DNA of 26,436 bases from JACKJA01 sp050297015 (GTDB lineage Bacteria; Pseudomonadota; Alphaproteobacteria; Micavibrionales; Micavibrionaceae), in NCBI GenBank assembly GCA_050297015.1, contig JBNKRZ010000010.1:1-26436 (forward strand), written 5' to 3'. Shown one piece after another: positions 13,386 to 21,596 of the stretch (positions within the stretch are counted from its first letter, which is position 1; the number at the start of each line of letters is the position of its first letter). The notes under the pieces were generated by a model. That model did no database searches and was not told the DNA's origin. It was given only the letters and a program-made list of their open reading frames with translations. Made by a program: the position numbers and the translations under genes.

Positions 13386-13474
13386 CAATATAACCTTGGC
13401 TTTGCGTTAAAGTCTTTCGTCAAGGATAACGGAAGCCCGGCACAAAAACGAGGGGTTTTTAGGATTTCAAGTTT

Positions 13475-14557
13475 TTACAAACACTGTGCCTTATGCCGCA
13501 GCCAGTGATCGGCAAGAACACAAGCCACCATAGCCTCGGCCACCGGAACACCGCGAATACCCACACACGGGTCGTGACGGCCCTTGGTGACAATATCGGT
13601 TTCATTGCCGTCTTTATCGATCGTCGCGCGCGGCGTCAGAATCGAGCTGGTCGGTTTAAACGCCACGCGGGCAACGATATCCTGTCCGCTGGAAATGCCG
13701 CCGAGAATTCCTCCCGCGTGATTGGAAAGGAAATGAGGCTCTCCGCCTTCGGAGCGAATTTCATCGGCGTTTTCTACACCGGACAAGGAAACCGCATCAA
13801 AGCCGCTGCCGATCTCCACGCCCTTGGCGGCGTTAATCGACATCAGAGCCTTAGCGATATCAGCGTCCAGCTTGTCATAGACTGGCGCGCCCAACCCGGC
13901 GGGAATGCCACTCACCTGCACCTCGACCAGCGCGCCAACGCTGTTCCCATCCTTGCGCACACCATCGAGATATTTCTCCCAATGCGGCACAATAGCGGCC
14001 CACGGCGCAAAAAACGGGTTATTCCGGGTTTCATCCCAATCGCGGTTTTCCGGATCAATTTTCAGCGGCCCGATTTGCACCACACCACCGCGGATATCAA
14101 CCTGCGGCCCGATCTGGGTCGTCAGTATTTTGCGGGCCACTGCGCCCGCCGCCACACGCATAGCCGTCTCCCGCGCGGAGGAACGCCCACCGCCGCGATA
14201 ATCGCGGATGCCGTATTTCTCCATGTAAGTAAAATCGGCATGACCGGGGCGAAACTTGTCTTTAATATCGCCGTAATCCTTTGATTTCTGGTCGGTATTT
14301 TCAATCACCAGCGCAATCGGCGTGCCGGTCGTTTGCCCCTCAAACACGCCGGAGAGAATTTTAACCTGATCGGCTTCTTTGCGCTGAGTCGTATGGCGTG
14401 ACTGGCCGGGCTTGCGCTGATCCAGATAGGGCTGGATATCGGCTTCGCTCAAAGGAATGCGCGGCGGCACACCATCGACCACACAGCCGATCGCCGGGCC
14501 GTGGCTCTCGCCCCATGTGGTGTACTGAAACAATGTGCCAAAATGATTGCCTGTCAT
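13475..14557 (-). CDS. aroC: Chorismate synthase
   Basis: AroC converts EPSP to chorismate, the last common step of aromatic amino acid synthesis, and needs reduced FMN. The 360-residue product has the family blocks GESHGPAIGCVVDGVPP (residues 16-32), RPGHADFTYMEKYG, DYRGGGRSSARETAMRVAAGA with the FMN/substrate loop, and SNHAGGILGGISSGQDI. The C-terminal GRHDPCVGIRGVPVAEAM is also present. Length is normal. Its ATG overlaps the stop of the upstream PfkB kinase gene by 4 nt (ATGA), which indicates coupled translation in a fabI-kinase-aroC operon. Confidence 0.97.
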   Translation of the reverse strand: MTGNHFGTLFQYTTWGESHGPAIGCVVDGVPPRIPLSEADIQPYLDQRKPGQSRHTTQRKEADQVKILSGVFEGQTTGTPIALVIENTDQKSKDYGDIKDKFRPGHADFTYMEKYGIRDYRGGGRSSARETAMRVAAGAVARKILTTQIGPQVDIRGGVVQIGPLKIDPENRDWDETRNNPFFAPWAAIVPHWEKYLDGVRKDGNSVGALVEVQVSGIPAGLGAPVYDKLDADIAKALMSINAAKGVEIGSGFDAVSLSGVENADEIRSEGGEPHFLSNHAGGILGGISSGQDIVARVAFKPTSSILTPRATIDKDGNETDIVTKGRHDPCVGIRGVPVAEAMVACVLADHWLRHKAQCL

Positions 14558-15444
14558 GCTGCATGCCTTTCCTGTTTCCAGCGCGTTAGAAAGCGTTCAT
14601 AGAGCGCTCGATCATTAACCGTTGCACCGCGATGCGTGCAAATCTCGGATGCAAAATCCTGCGCCCGTTCCAGACTATCCTCAATCGCCCAGCCTTTCAA
14701 CAAACCGAGGATCATCACGGAAGCAAAAGCATCGCCCGCGCCAACGCTATCGGTAAAATTATCGATCGGTGATGGCGTACAGCTTTTCACGCCGCCCTCA
14801 AAATAAATATCTGCGCCCTGCTCGCCCTTGGTCAGGATCAAGCGCTCAACGCCCAAATCCGCACAAAAATCTTCCGGCGTCCGGTCCGGCGCAAGCGCGG
14901 CTATTTCCTCATCATTCAGCTTCACCCAGCGCGCGCCACGCATCAAATCCAAAGCACCATCCTGCGTCCAGAACGGCGCCCGCAGGTTAATATCGACAAA
15001 CACAGGAGCCTTCACCTCCGCACACAAAGCCGTCAGCGTTGCCTTGGAAACGGGTGCCCGCGCGATCAAGCCACCGTGATAGAACAACGCCCCATAAACC
15101 CCGGACAATGCGGCCAGCGCTTCGTCCGCATCAATATGGTCATAAGCCTGATCGGGCAGAATTTCAAAGCTATGCGACGTACCGGACATTTCGACCTTAA
15201 CCTGCCCGGTCGGGCGAAGGGAATCGGTTTGCAGGCCGGATATATCCAGACCCCAGCCAGCCATGCCCTCACGAATCTCCGCGCCCCAATCGTCATCGCC
15301 AATACGGGAAATAAACAGCGGATCACAGCCAAAGCCCTGCAAATGCCACGCAACGTTAAACGGCGCACCGCCCAGAACAGCCCTGTCGGGGAAGGCATCA
15401 AACAGCACTTCCCCAAAGATAACAGGGCGGGCAGAGAGAGACAT
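14554..15444 (-). CDS. PfkB-family carbohydrate kinase (fructokinase-like)
   Basis: The 296-residue protein belongs to the ribokinase/PfkB family. It has the first signature GGAPFNVAWHL (25-35) and the second, TDSVGAGDAF (231-240), with D238 as the catalytic base and the anion hole formed by GAGD. The N-terminal GEVLFDAFPD and GGAPFN blocks resemble fructokinases, but the substrate is not established. It is wedged between fabI and aroC: a 1-nt overlap with the fabI stop (TAATG) and 4 nt with the aroC start. It must be co-translated with both, although its reaction has no obvious link to theirs. Confidence 0.88.
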   Translation of the reverse strand: MSLSARPVIFGEVLFDAFPDRAVLGGAPFNVAWHLQGFGCDPLFISRIGDDDWGAEIREGMAGWGLDISGLQTDSLRPTGQVKVEMSGTSHSFEILPDQAYDHIDADEALAALSGVYGALFYHGGLIARAPVSKATLTALCAEVKAPVFVDINLRAPFWTQDGALDLMRGARWVKLNDEEIAALAPDRTPEDFCADLGVERLILTKGEQGADIYFEGGVKSCTPSPIDNFTDSVGAGDAFASVMILGLLKGWAIEDSLERAQDFASEICTHRGATVNDRALYERFLTRWKQERHAA

Positions 15445-16316
15445 TACGCCGCCTCACCTTTGCTTTCCTTCGGGGCAAAGCCATTAAGAAGCTCCGCCGT
15501 TTTAGCGGCGCTATCAACCGCGCACATTCCGACGGTATGGAAACCGCTATCGACGTGCATAACTTCGCCCGTCACGCCGCTCCCCAGATCAGAGAGTAAA
15601 AACAGCCCGGAATTGCCGACTTCCTCGATCGTCACATTCCGGCGGAGCGGTGCGTTATATTCATTCCATTTCAGAATAGCGCGGAAATCGCCGATTCCGC
15701 TGGCCGCCAGCGTTTTGATCGGTCCGGCAGAGATCGCGTTCACACGGATATTACGCGGCCCCAAATCAGCCGCCAGATAACGCACGGAAGCCTCCAGCCC
15801 GGCTTTGGCCACCCCCATAACGTTGTAGTGCGGCATCACACGCTCCGCCCCGTAATAGGTCAAAGTCAGCATAGAACCGCCATCATTCATCAAAGGCGCG
15901 GCACGCTGGGCAACAGCCGTAAAGGAATAGATGGAAATATCCATCGTGCGTTTAAAGTTTTCGCGGGACGTATCAAGATACAGCCCATCCAGCTCATTCT
16001 TGTCGGAAAAGGCAATGGCGTGAACGATAAAATCAAGGCTTCCCCATTTTTCTTTCAACGTGTCAAAAACAGTATCCAAACCGGCATCATCCGTCACATC
16101 GCACGGCAAAACGATATCAGAGCCTACACGCTCCGCCAGCGGCTTCACACGTTTTTCCAACGCTTCCCCCTGATAGGTAAAAGCCAGCTCCGCCCCTTGA
16201 TCCGCCAAAGCTTTGGTGATGCCCCAAGCAATCGAGCGCTCATTAGCCACACCCATAATCAAGCCGCGTTTCCCAGCCATAATTTTATTATTTTCCGTCA
16301 TATCTTTCATTACCAT
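15444..16316 (-). CDS. fabI: Enoyl-[acyl-carrier-protein] reductase (NADH)
   Basis: FabI carries out the last reduction of each fatty-acid elongation round and is the usual target of triclosan-type inhibitors. The SDR fold is seen in the nucleotide-binding GVANERSIAWGI block, the LTYYGAERV strand and the catalytic Tyr-x6-Lys pair (YNVMGVAK, about Y164 and K171). AGPIKTLAASGIGDF forms the substrate loop. About 290 residues is slightly long at the N-terminus; conserved sequence begins at MAGKRGLIMG. In-frame starts are ATG 16316, 16310 and 16301, plus a TTG at 16319. None has a clear ribosome-binding site, so the start is uncertain by a few residues. First gene of the fabI-kinase-aroC operon. 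Confidence 0.94.
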   Translation of the reverse strand: MVMKDMTENNKIMAGKRGLIMGVANERSIAWGITKALADQGAELAFTYQGEALEKRVKPLAERVGSDIVLPCDVTDDAGLDTVFDTLKEKWGSLDFIVHAIAFSDKNELDGLYLDTSRENFKRTMDISIYSFTAVAQRAAPLMNDGGSMLTLTYYGAERVMPHYNVMGVAKAGLEASVRYLAADLGPRNIRVNAISAGPIKTLAASGIGDFRAILKWNEYNAPLRRNVTIEEVGNSGLFLLSDLGSGVTGEVMHVDSGFHTVGMCAVDSAAKTAELLNGFAPKESKGEAA

Positions 16317-16486
16317 CAATAATTATCGAAATTGTTAGGGATAAAACCCATGAAATCCTACACATTTGGAACGTTTTGTCCAGCATCTAAACAAAGCATC
16401 CCATATTGATAAAATATTAACCCTCCGTTGCTAGAGTAAGTTCAGGAATTTCGGGTTTTAAAAACGACTTTCACGAGCGCCGCACA

Positions 16487-18070
16487 ATGAATTTTGATTT
16501 AAACACAGCCATTCAGGCATGCCAAAAAATATCTCAGCAAGTCCGTAATTGCTTTGAGCCGCTCTACATCCATTTCATACTCTATAGTGAGGGGCAAAAA
16601 AGCGATGCGTTAAGTCTAGCCAGCCAAACAATTCTCCCCCATCCGGCTGCACAAAGCGCCTTACATTTACTAACAAAAACACATCTATCCGAAAATGAAG
16701 GAAGCCTGATCGGCACCGCAGTATCCGAGAAGACATCTGTTCTCGGCATTGTTCGTAAGCTTGACTACCTTGCGCTATGCGGTATCAATGTTGACGCTTT
16801 TGACAACATCGAAGCCATCAAACGAAGCGCATGGCATTTAGCATGGCATGCCATTGACGTTTATCAACACCATGAAAGTAACCCTTCCGCCTATTGGGAG
16901 GAAAACATAATCATACGGCGGCGTAATGCCCTGCAAATCGCTCTCGCAAACCTTCACGCCGACACGTTCAGCGCCCTGACATCATCATTCCAGGGTGATG
17001 TTAAAGCCGTCAAACAAATTGCAAAGAAACGGGCCTATAATACCCTCATCAACACGCCACAGCAAAAATCGCACCTTTTCCCTTATCCTTTAGCCATGGA
17101 AACCGTTCACTTCACTTGCGAACGTCAGCAACAAAAACAACTTAGTAAAAATTCTCTGATCCCCCATGCCTTACAAATGAGCAACGCTATAAGCTCTCTT
17201 TTCGATCATGACACCTTAAAAAACTGGGTCATATTTGGAAAAAGCGCACAAGACATGGCTTGGCGAGACTTCTCGCCTGAAGAAATCATCAGCGCCGCCA
17301 TCAACACCAGCGAAGATGCACAAATTCGCGCCGCCGGTTATTTAACAGCGGAATTAACCGCAATAACGCCGCTACCGGCCTATAAAGCGCTCCAACGCTA
17401 CAGCGCCTACAGTGATTCCAGCTATAACGAAAAATTGCACAAAACACTCACACGCAAAACATTTGAAGATGTCATCGCCCAGAGCATAAAAATAAGAAAT
17501 ATCAAGCCTCTCATACATGAGGCGAATATACAAAATGAACGTCTGACCGAAGGAAAAATAACAGGCTGGTGTGCTGCGGCCCTTCAAGATACGGCGCGCG
17601 TTTTTGAAAATGCTTTAAGCGAAGACGGTGATGCCGAAAACATAGCCCGCCAGCATTTCATTGAAAAACAACATGAAACATCTTGGAGCGCGCTTGAAAA
17701 AATCGGCAAATACATCGTAAAAAGCAACTGGAAAAACGAACCCGTCACATTGGAAAAGATTGCGGATCTCTGCAAAAACGAAAAAGCACTATCCCCCATC
17801 AAGAACGCCGTAGAAAGAACAACAAGGCATCCGGATTATCAAGAAAAACTTCATGCCCTAAATGAACTCCACACGGCTTTACATCATGCACCGTCATCGC
17901 CGTCATTAAGCGCTCGCCCAGCCATAACACCGCGCACACCAAGTATTGCGTCCCCTTCACCGGGCATGGGAAGCGGCAGAATCACGCAACAAAGAACACC
18001 GCCTTCCGTACGGCAAACGCCCCCTATAGATCAAAGCTTTTCCGAAAACGCTGAAAATCAAGACGCATAA
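16487..18070 (+). CDS. Large orphan protein of unknown function, 527 aa
   Basis: I do not recognise this protein. It has no signal peptide or membrane segment. Residues about 1-465 are mostly helical, with histidine-rich helices (AWHLAWHAIDVYQHHE near 115-130). The block WVIFGKSAQDMAWRDFSPEE precedes one resembling a repeat (EIISAAINTSEDAQIRAAGYLTAE). The last 65 residues are serine/proline/threonine-rich and likely disordered. Codon use is more AT-rich than in flanking fabI and pdxH. The gene stands alone between the divergent fabI operon and a terminator. The helical array could be a scaffold or repeat protein. I have a weak memory of similar proteins in Micavibrio-like genomes, unverified. 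Confidence 0.8.
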   Translation: MNFDLNTAIQACQKISQQVRNCFEPLYIHFILYSEGQKSDALSLASQTILPHPAAQSALHLLTKTHLSENEGSLIGTAVSEKTSVLGIVRKLDYLALCGINVDAFDNIEAIKRSAWHLAWHAIDVYQHHESNPSAYWEENIIIRRRNALQIALANLHADTFSALTSSFQGDVKAVKQIAKKRAYNTLINTPQQKSHLFPYPLAMETVHFTCERQQQKQLSKNSLIPHALQMSNAISSLFDHDTLKNWVIFGKSAQDMAWRDFSPEEIISAAINTSEDAQIRAAGYLTAELTAITPLPAYKALQRYSAYSDSSYNEKLHKTLTRKTFEDVIAQSIKIRNIKPLIHEANIQNERLTEGKITGWCAAALQDTARVFENALSEDGDAENIARQHFIEKQHETSWSALEKIGKYIVKSNWKNEPVTLEKIADLCKNEKALSPIKNAVERTTRHPDYQEKLHALNELHTALHHAPSSPSLSARPAITPRTPSIASPSPGMGSGRITQQRTPPSVRQTPPIDQSFSENAENQDA

Positions 18071-18108
18071 TCATGATCGTTTCCGTTAGGGTCAGCCCCC
18101 CAAAAGAA

Positions 18109-18131
18109 AAGGCCGCCCAAAGAGCGGCCTT
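18109..18131. terminator. Bidirectional intrinsic terminator
   Basis: AAGGCCGC 18109-18116 pairs perfectly with GCGGCCTT 18124-18131 around a 7-nt loop. On the minus strand the stem is followed by TTTTCTTTT, a good U-tract for the lipoprotein gene at 18296-18778. On the plus strand the tail is weaker (CGTATTTCAT) and would serve the orphan gene ending at 18070. Confidence 0.7.
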
Positions 18132-18191
18132 CGTATTTCATAAAATTTTCAAAATCCCGATTTATTTAAAGCGTTTTTGCGCCCTATTTAT

Positions 18192-18297
18192 AAAAGCGAT
18201 TAGCGTTTAGGTTCGGCTAGAAAAATGAGGCGAAGCGTAGTTTAAGCTACGTGAGCCGACATTTGACGACGATCGAACCTGAACGATGGACGCTTTT
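18192..18297. repeat. Structured ~100-nt element, copy 2
   Basis: Nested pairing: AAAAGCG 18192-18198 with CGCTTTT 18291-18297; 18204-18215 with 18274-18285 (12 bp, one T-G wobble); AAATG 18223-18227 with CATTT 18260-18264; GGC 18229-18231 with GCC 18255-18257; CGTAG 18236-18240 with CTACG 18247-18251. The internal loop GAAG/TGA and the TTTAAG cap match copy 1 (872-970). It overlaps the stop codon of the minus-strand lipoprotein gene by 2 nt. Confidence 0.6.
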
Positions 18298-18778
18298 AGC
18301 CGTTGACGATTTCCCAGGTTCCATCGTCATTCTGACACGCCGTACCAACGCCGGTTTCAGCCTGACCGTCGATATAAATGGTTTGCGTATATTCACGGCA
18401 GTAACGGCCCAGATTACTGGTCCCTTCACGGGTCGCGGTATAGGTTCCGCTGTTCCCGCTTTCCGGGTTGCTCCAGCTCACCGTTTCACCAATCGGACGG
18501 GCATAGGATTCCTGCTGTGCTTGCTCCATTTGCATACGATCGGCCGCATCCAAAGAACGCCCGATCTCGCTACCGACCAACGTACCGAGCAAAACGCCCG
18601 CGCCCGTCGCCCACAAGCGGCCGGAACCTTTACCAATTTGAGAGCCGGCAATACCGCCCAGCACAGCGCCGCCGAGGCTACCAACGGTTTCTTTCTCCCC
18701 CCAGTTCGTCGCCTGACAACCGGTCAATCCAAATGCAAGAGCCACAACGGCTGTTAAAACAAAATGTCGCATAGTCAT
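18296..18778 (-). CDS. Glycine-zipper lipoprotein (17-kDa surface antigen-like)
   Basis: The 160-residue product has a lipoprotein signal peptide with lipobox LTGC (C21). Residues about 33-75 form a glycine-zipper double helix (GSLGGAVLGGIAGSQIGKGSG, then GAGVLLGTLVGSEIGRSLD), and a beta domain ends in GTWEIVNG. This is the architecture of the 17-kDa antigen/RT0821-Lpp0805 family of outer membrane lipoproteins. They are widespread in alphaproteobacteria and of uncertain exact role. The C-terminal cysteines (YCREYTQ and TACQND) could form a disulfide. AAGG lies about 5 nt before the chosen ATG; a second ATG two codons later is also possible. It is divergent from pdxH, a neighbourhood I recall from other alphaproteobacteria. 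Confidence 0.88.
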   Translation of the reverse strand: MTMRHFVLTAVVALAFGLTGCQATNWGEKETVGSLGGAVLGGIAGSQIGKGSGRLWATGAGVLLGTLVGSEIGRSLDAADRMQMEQAQQESYARPIGETVSWSNPESGNSGTYTATREGTSNLGRYCREYTQTIYIDGQAETGVGTACQNDDGTWEIVNG

Positions 18779-18859
18779 ATCCGCCTTTCTTTTTATCTAA
18801 CGAATGTATAAAAACTTAAGAACAGACATAGAGCAAATCAAGCTGAAAGACCACATAAA

Positions 18860-19486
18860 ATGCAAAAAACGCCCACAATTGAAGCTATCGAAACCGCCAT
18901 GGAAGCACCGGACGACCCGTTTGCGCTGTTCCGCACATGGTTCGACGATACGCTGGCCACGGAGGACATTTTCCCCGATTGCATGACGCTGGCCACGGTT
19001 GATTCGCAAGGACGGCCCGATGCGCGGGTCATGCTGCTCAAAGGGCTGGATGAGCGCGGCTTTGTCTTTTTCACCAACAAGCAAAGCCGTAAAGGCGCGG
19101 AGCTGGAAGCCCACCCGGTCGCCTGTCTGAATTTTTACTGGAAACCGCTGGAGCGGCAAGTCCGGGTCGAAGGCACGGTTGAGCACGTAACAGAGGCCGA
19201 ATCAGATGAGTATTTCGCCACCCGCCCGCGCGGATCACAGGTCGGAGCATGGGCCTCCCGCCAGTCACAACCACTGGCCAGCCGCACGGAACTGTTCGAG
19301 CGCGTCGGGCAAACGGAACTGACGCACGAGCATGAGGAAACCGTCCCGCGCCCGCCGCACTGGGGCGGCTACCGCGTCGTGCCGGAGAAAATCGAATTCT
19401 GGTGCCTCGGTGAATTCCGCCTGCATACAAGGGTGCAATATACAAAACATGGGGATTTGTGGGTGAAGGAGATGTTGAATCCTTGA
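18860..19486 (+). CDS. pdxH: Pyridoxamine/pyridoxine 5'-phosphate oxidase
   Basis: PdxH is the FMN enzyme that makes pyridoxal 5'-phosphate, the active vitamin B6. The 208-residue product matches along its length: MTLATVDSQGRPDARVMLLKG, FVFFTNKQSRKGAELEAHP, FYWKPLERQVRVEG and the ASRQSQPLASR block that binds FMN and phosphate. The C-terminal segment reads FWCLGEFRLHTRVQY, where the family usually has FWQ...RLHDR. The aspartate after RLH is replaced by threonine; the RLH substrate-binding core is kept. A tight hairpin follows the stop by 9 nt. Confidence 0.95.
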   Translation: MQKTPTIEAIETAMEAPDDPFALFRTWFDDTLATEDIFPDCMTLATVDSQGRPDARVMLLKGLDERGFVFFTNKQSRKGAELEAHPVACLNFYWKPLERQVRVEGTVEHVTEAESDEYFATRPRGSQVGAWASRQSQPLASRTELFERVGQTELTHEHEETVPRPPHWGGYRVVPEKIEFWCLGEFRLHTRVQYTKHGDLWVKEMLNP

Positions 19487-19495
19487 TCTGGCAAT

Positions 19496-19521
19496 GGGGG
19501 CACAATAACTATTGTGCCCCC
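19496..19521 (+). terminator. Perfect 12-bp hairpin after pdxH
   Basis: GGGGGCACAATA 19496-19507 and TATTGTGCCCCC 19510-19521 are perfectly complementary with a 2-nt loop. Only two T follow, so it is a poor classic terminator, but it may halt or stabilise the pdxH message. Its arm resembles the repeat inside dxs at 9463-9489, so it may be a dispersed repeat. Confidence 0.5.
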
Positions 19522-19545
19522 TTCCGCAAAAAACCGCAAAGGCCT

Positions 19546-19575
19546 CTGGAAATCCGTTTTCACCCCCGCTATATT
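19546..19575 (+). promoter_or_regulatory. Possible heat-shock (sigma-32-like) promoter of htpG
   Basis: CTGGAAA at 19546-19552 differs by one base from the sigma-32 -35 consensus CTTGAAA. CCCC followed by GCTATATT (19564-19575) resembles its -10 region. The TATATT ends 8 bases before the htpG ATG, so the leader would be very short or absent. This fits a chaperone gene but is a consensus match by eye only. Confidence 0.35.
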
Positions 19576-19582
19576 CCCTTCC

Positions 19583-21535
19583 ATGACAAAAGCACAAACC
19601 AAAGACACCGATCAAACGACCGAAACCCTGGATTTTTCCGCCGATGTTTCGCGGTTGCTGGAGATTGTCGCGCATGCGCTGTACTCCAACCGCGAAGTGT
19701 TCCTGCGCGAACTGATTTCCAACGCGGCGGATGCCTGCGACCGGCTGCGCTATGACGCGCTGGAAAACCCGGCTCTGACCGAAGGCGCGCCGGACTTCAA
19801 AATCCACATCACCAAGGACACGGACGAGCGTATAGTCACCGTCGCAGACACCGGGATCGGCATGAACCATGACGAGCTGATCGACAATCTGGGCACCATC
19901 GCCAAATCCGGCACCCGCGCTTTGATGGAACAAACCGCGCAAGCCAAAGACGACAAGGACAAGCTCTCCCTGATCGGCCAGTTCGGCGTTGGGTTTTACG
20001 CCGGGTTTATGGTCGCAAACCGCATTGAAGTGATTTCCCGCAAAGCCGGGGAGACACAAACGTGGCATTGGGAATCCGATGGCCGCACGGGCTTTTCCAT
20101 CCGCGAAGCCCGCGCCAACGAGGCCGCCAAACTGGAGGCCGGGCGCGGCACGACGATTATCCTGCACATCAATGACGACGCCAGCGATTTCCTGATCGAC
20201 CAAAAGCTGGAAGAGGTCATCAAAACATACTCCGACCATATCGGTTTTTCGATTTATCTCGGCGATTTCCCAGAGGCCGTAAATCGCGCCGGTGCCCTGT
20301 GGATGCGTCCCAAAAATGAGATTACCAAGGACGAATATGAGGCCTTTTACAAGCACATTAGTCCCGGCATGGATGAGCCGCTCTCAACCCATCACTGGCG
20401 CGCGGAAGGGGTAATTGAGTACACCTCCCTGCTCTTCACGCCGACGCTGCGGCCTTGGGATTTGTACGATCCCGGGCGCAAACACGCTGTGCGCCTCTAC
20501 GTGAAGCGCGTCTTCATCAGCGACGATTGCGACGGCCTCATGTACCCGTGGCTGCGCTTTTTGCGCGGTGTCATTGATTCCGAAGATCTGCCGCTCAACA
20601 TCAGCCGCGAGATGCTCCAGCACAATCCCGTTATCGCCAAAATCCGCTCCGGCGTGGCCAAACGGGTGCTTAGCGATCTGGATAAACTCTCCCGCGACAA
20701 AGAAGACACCTTCACCAATTTCTGGGGCCAATTTGGCGTTGTCTTGAAAGAGGGCCTGTATGATGCCCCCGAACACCGCGAAGCCCTGCTCAAAATCACG
20801 CGCTTTTTCTCCACGCATGAGGAAAACAAGCTGACCTCTCTCGCCGATTATGTGGCACGCATGAAAGAGGGACAGGACGCGATTTACTATATCAGCGGCG
20901 AAAATCTCGAAAGCCTCAAGAACTCCCCACAGCTGGAGGGCTTCAAGGCCCGCGGGCTGGAGGTACTGTTCTTCACCGACACGATTGATGATTTCTGGCT
21001 GCAAAGTGTGATGGATTATGACGGCAAACCGTTCCAGTCAATTACCAAAGGAAATATAGACCTCGACCGTTTCGGAAATGACAAAGATAAGGGAAAACAA
21101 GAGGGTAAAGAAGAATCTCAAGATTCCACTCTTAATGCTTTGCTTGAAAAAATGAAGAAGGTTCTCGCCGATGAGGTGGGGGATGTGCGTGCCTCCAAAC
21201 GCCTGACAGACTCGCCTGTCTGCCTCGTCGCAGCGGAAGGCAGCGTCGATATGAACATGGAGCGCGTTCTGAAAATTCATCAGAATTACACCCCGCAAAG
21301 CAAGCGCGTACTGGAGATTAACGGCAAACACCCGCTGATTAAAAAGATTTCTTCACTTTGTCATTCTGAACGCAGTGAAGAATCTAAAGATCCCTCGCCT
21401 GTGGCTCAGGATGAGATGGTAGAACAAGCCGCGCACTTGCTGCTCGACCAAGCCAAAATCATCCAGGGCGAACCGGTCAGCAACCCGACCCGCTTCGCCA
21501 AGTCCATGGCGGAATTTATGGAACGGGGACTATAA
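19583..21535 (+). CDS. htpG: Chaperone protein HtpG (Hsp90) with repeat-derived insertion
   Basis: HtpG is the bacterial Hsp90, an ATP-dependent dimeric chaperone. The ATP-site blocks are clear: LRELISNAADA with E43, DTGIGMN, GTIAKSGTRAL, GQFGVGFYAGF and GRGTTIILH. The middle domain (RVFISDDCDGLMYPWLRFLRGVIDSEDLPLNISRE) and dimerisation domain follow. I start at the ATG 19583 (MTKAQTKD, 650 residues); the upstream in-frame ATG at 19514 would add 23 residues unlike the family and would leave no room for the promoter. Near residues 591-612 the sequence LCHSERSEESKDPSPVAQDE interrupts the C-terminal domain. It is encoded by a palindromic repeat. The rest is intact, so activity is expected. Confidence 0.95.
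   Translation: MTKAQTKDTDQTTETLDFSADVSRLLEIVAHALYSNREVFLRELISNAADACDRLRYDALENPALTEGAPDFKIHITKDTDERIVTVADTGIGMNHDELIDNLGTIAKSGTRALMEQTAQAKDDKDKLSLIGQFGVGFYAGFMVANRIEVISRKAGETQTWHWESDGRTGFSIREARANEAAKLEAGRGTTIILHINDDASDFLIDQKLEEVIKTYSDHIGFSIYLGDFPEAVNRAGALWMRPKNEITKDEYEAFYKHISPGMDEPLSTHHWRAEGVIEYTSLLFTPTLRPWDLYDPGRKHAVRLYVKRVFISDDCDGLMYPWLRFLRGVIDSEDLPLNISREMLQHNPVIAKIRSGVAKRVLSDLDKLSRDKEDTFTNFWGQFGVVLKEGLYDAPEHREALLKITRFFSTHEENKLTSLADYVARMKEGQDAIYYISGENLESLKNSPQLEGFKARGLEVLFFTDTIDDFWLQSVMDYDGKPFQSITKGNIDLDRFGNDKDKGKQEGKEESQDSTLNALLEKMKKVLADEVGDVRASKRLTDSPVCLVAAEGSVDMNMERVLKIHQNYTPQSKRVLEINGKHPLIKKISSLCHSERSEESKDPSPVAQDEMVEQAAHLLLDQAKIIQGEPVSNPTRFAKSMAEFMERGL
21358..21415 (+). repeat. Palindromic repeat inserted in frame in htpG
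   Basis: CATTCTGA 21361-21368 pairs with TCAGGATG 21405-21412 (one T-G wobble). The unit between encodes CHSERSEESKDP, a peptide I recognise as the translation of a very common intergenic palindrome. It lies between HPLIKKI and the family helix VEQAAHLLLDQAKI. Confidence 0.8.
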
Positions 21536-21596
21536 CAGCCCCCTCTCCATCGTCGTTGCGGCCCAACCACCGCCGAATATGAACGATGAGCAGCTC

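Noticed and set aside
19514..19582. Extended HtpG N-terminus (23 residues)
   Set aside because: The extra residues do not resemble HtpG and would overlap the likely promoter; ATG 19583 fits the family.
19265..20356. 363-aa minus-strand ORF
   Set aside because: Antisense to pdxH and htpG, both certain genes; typical shadow of high third-position GC.
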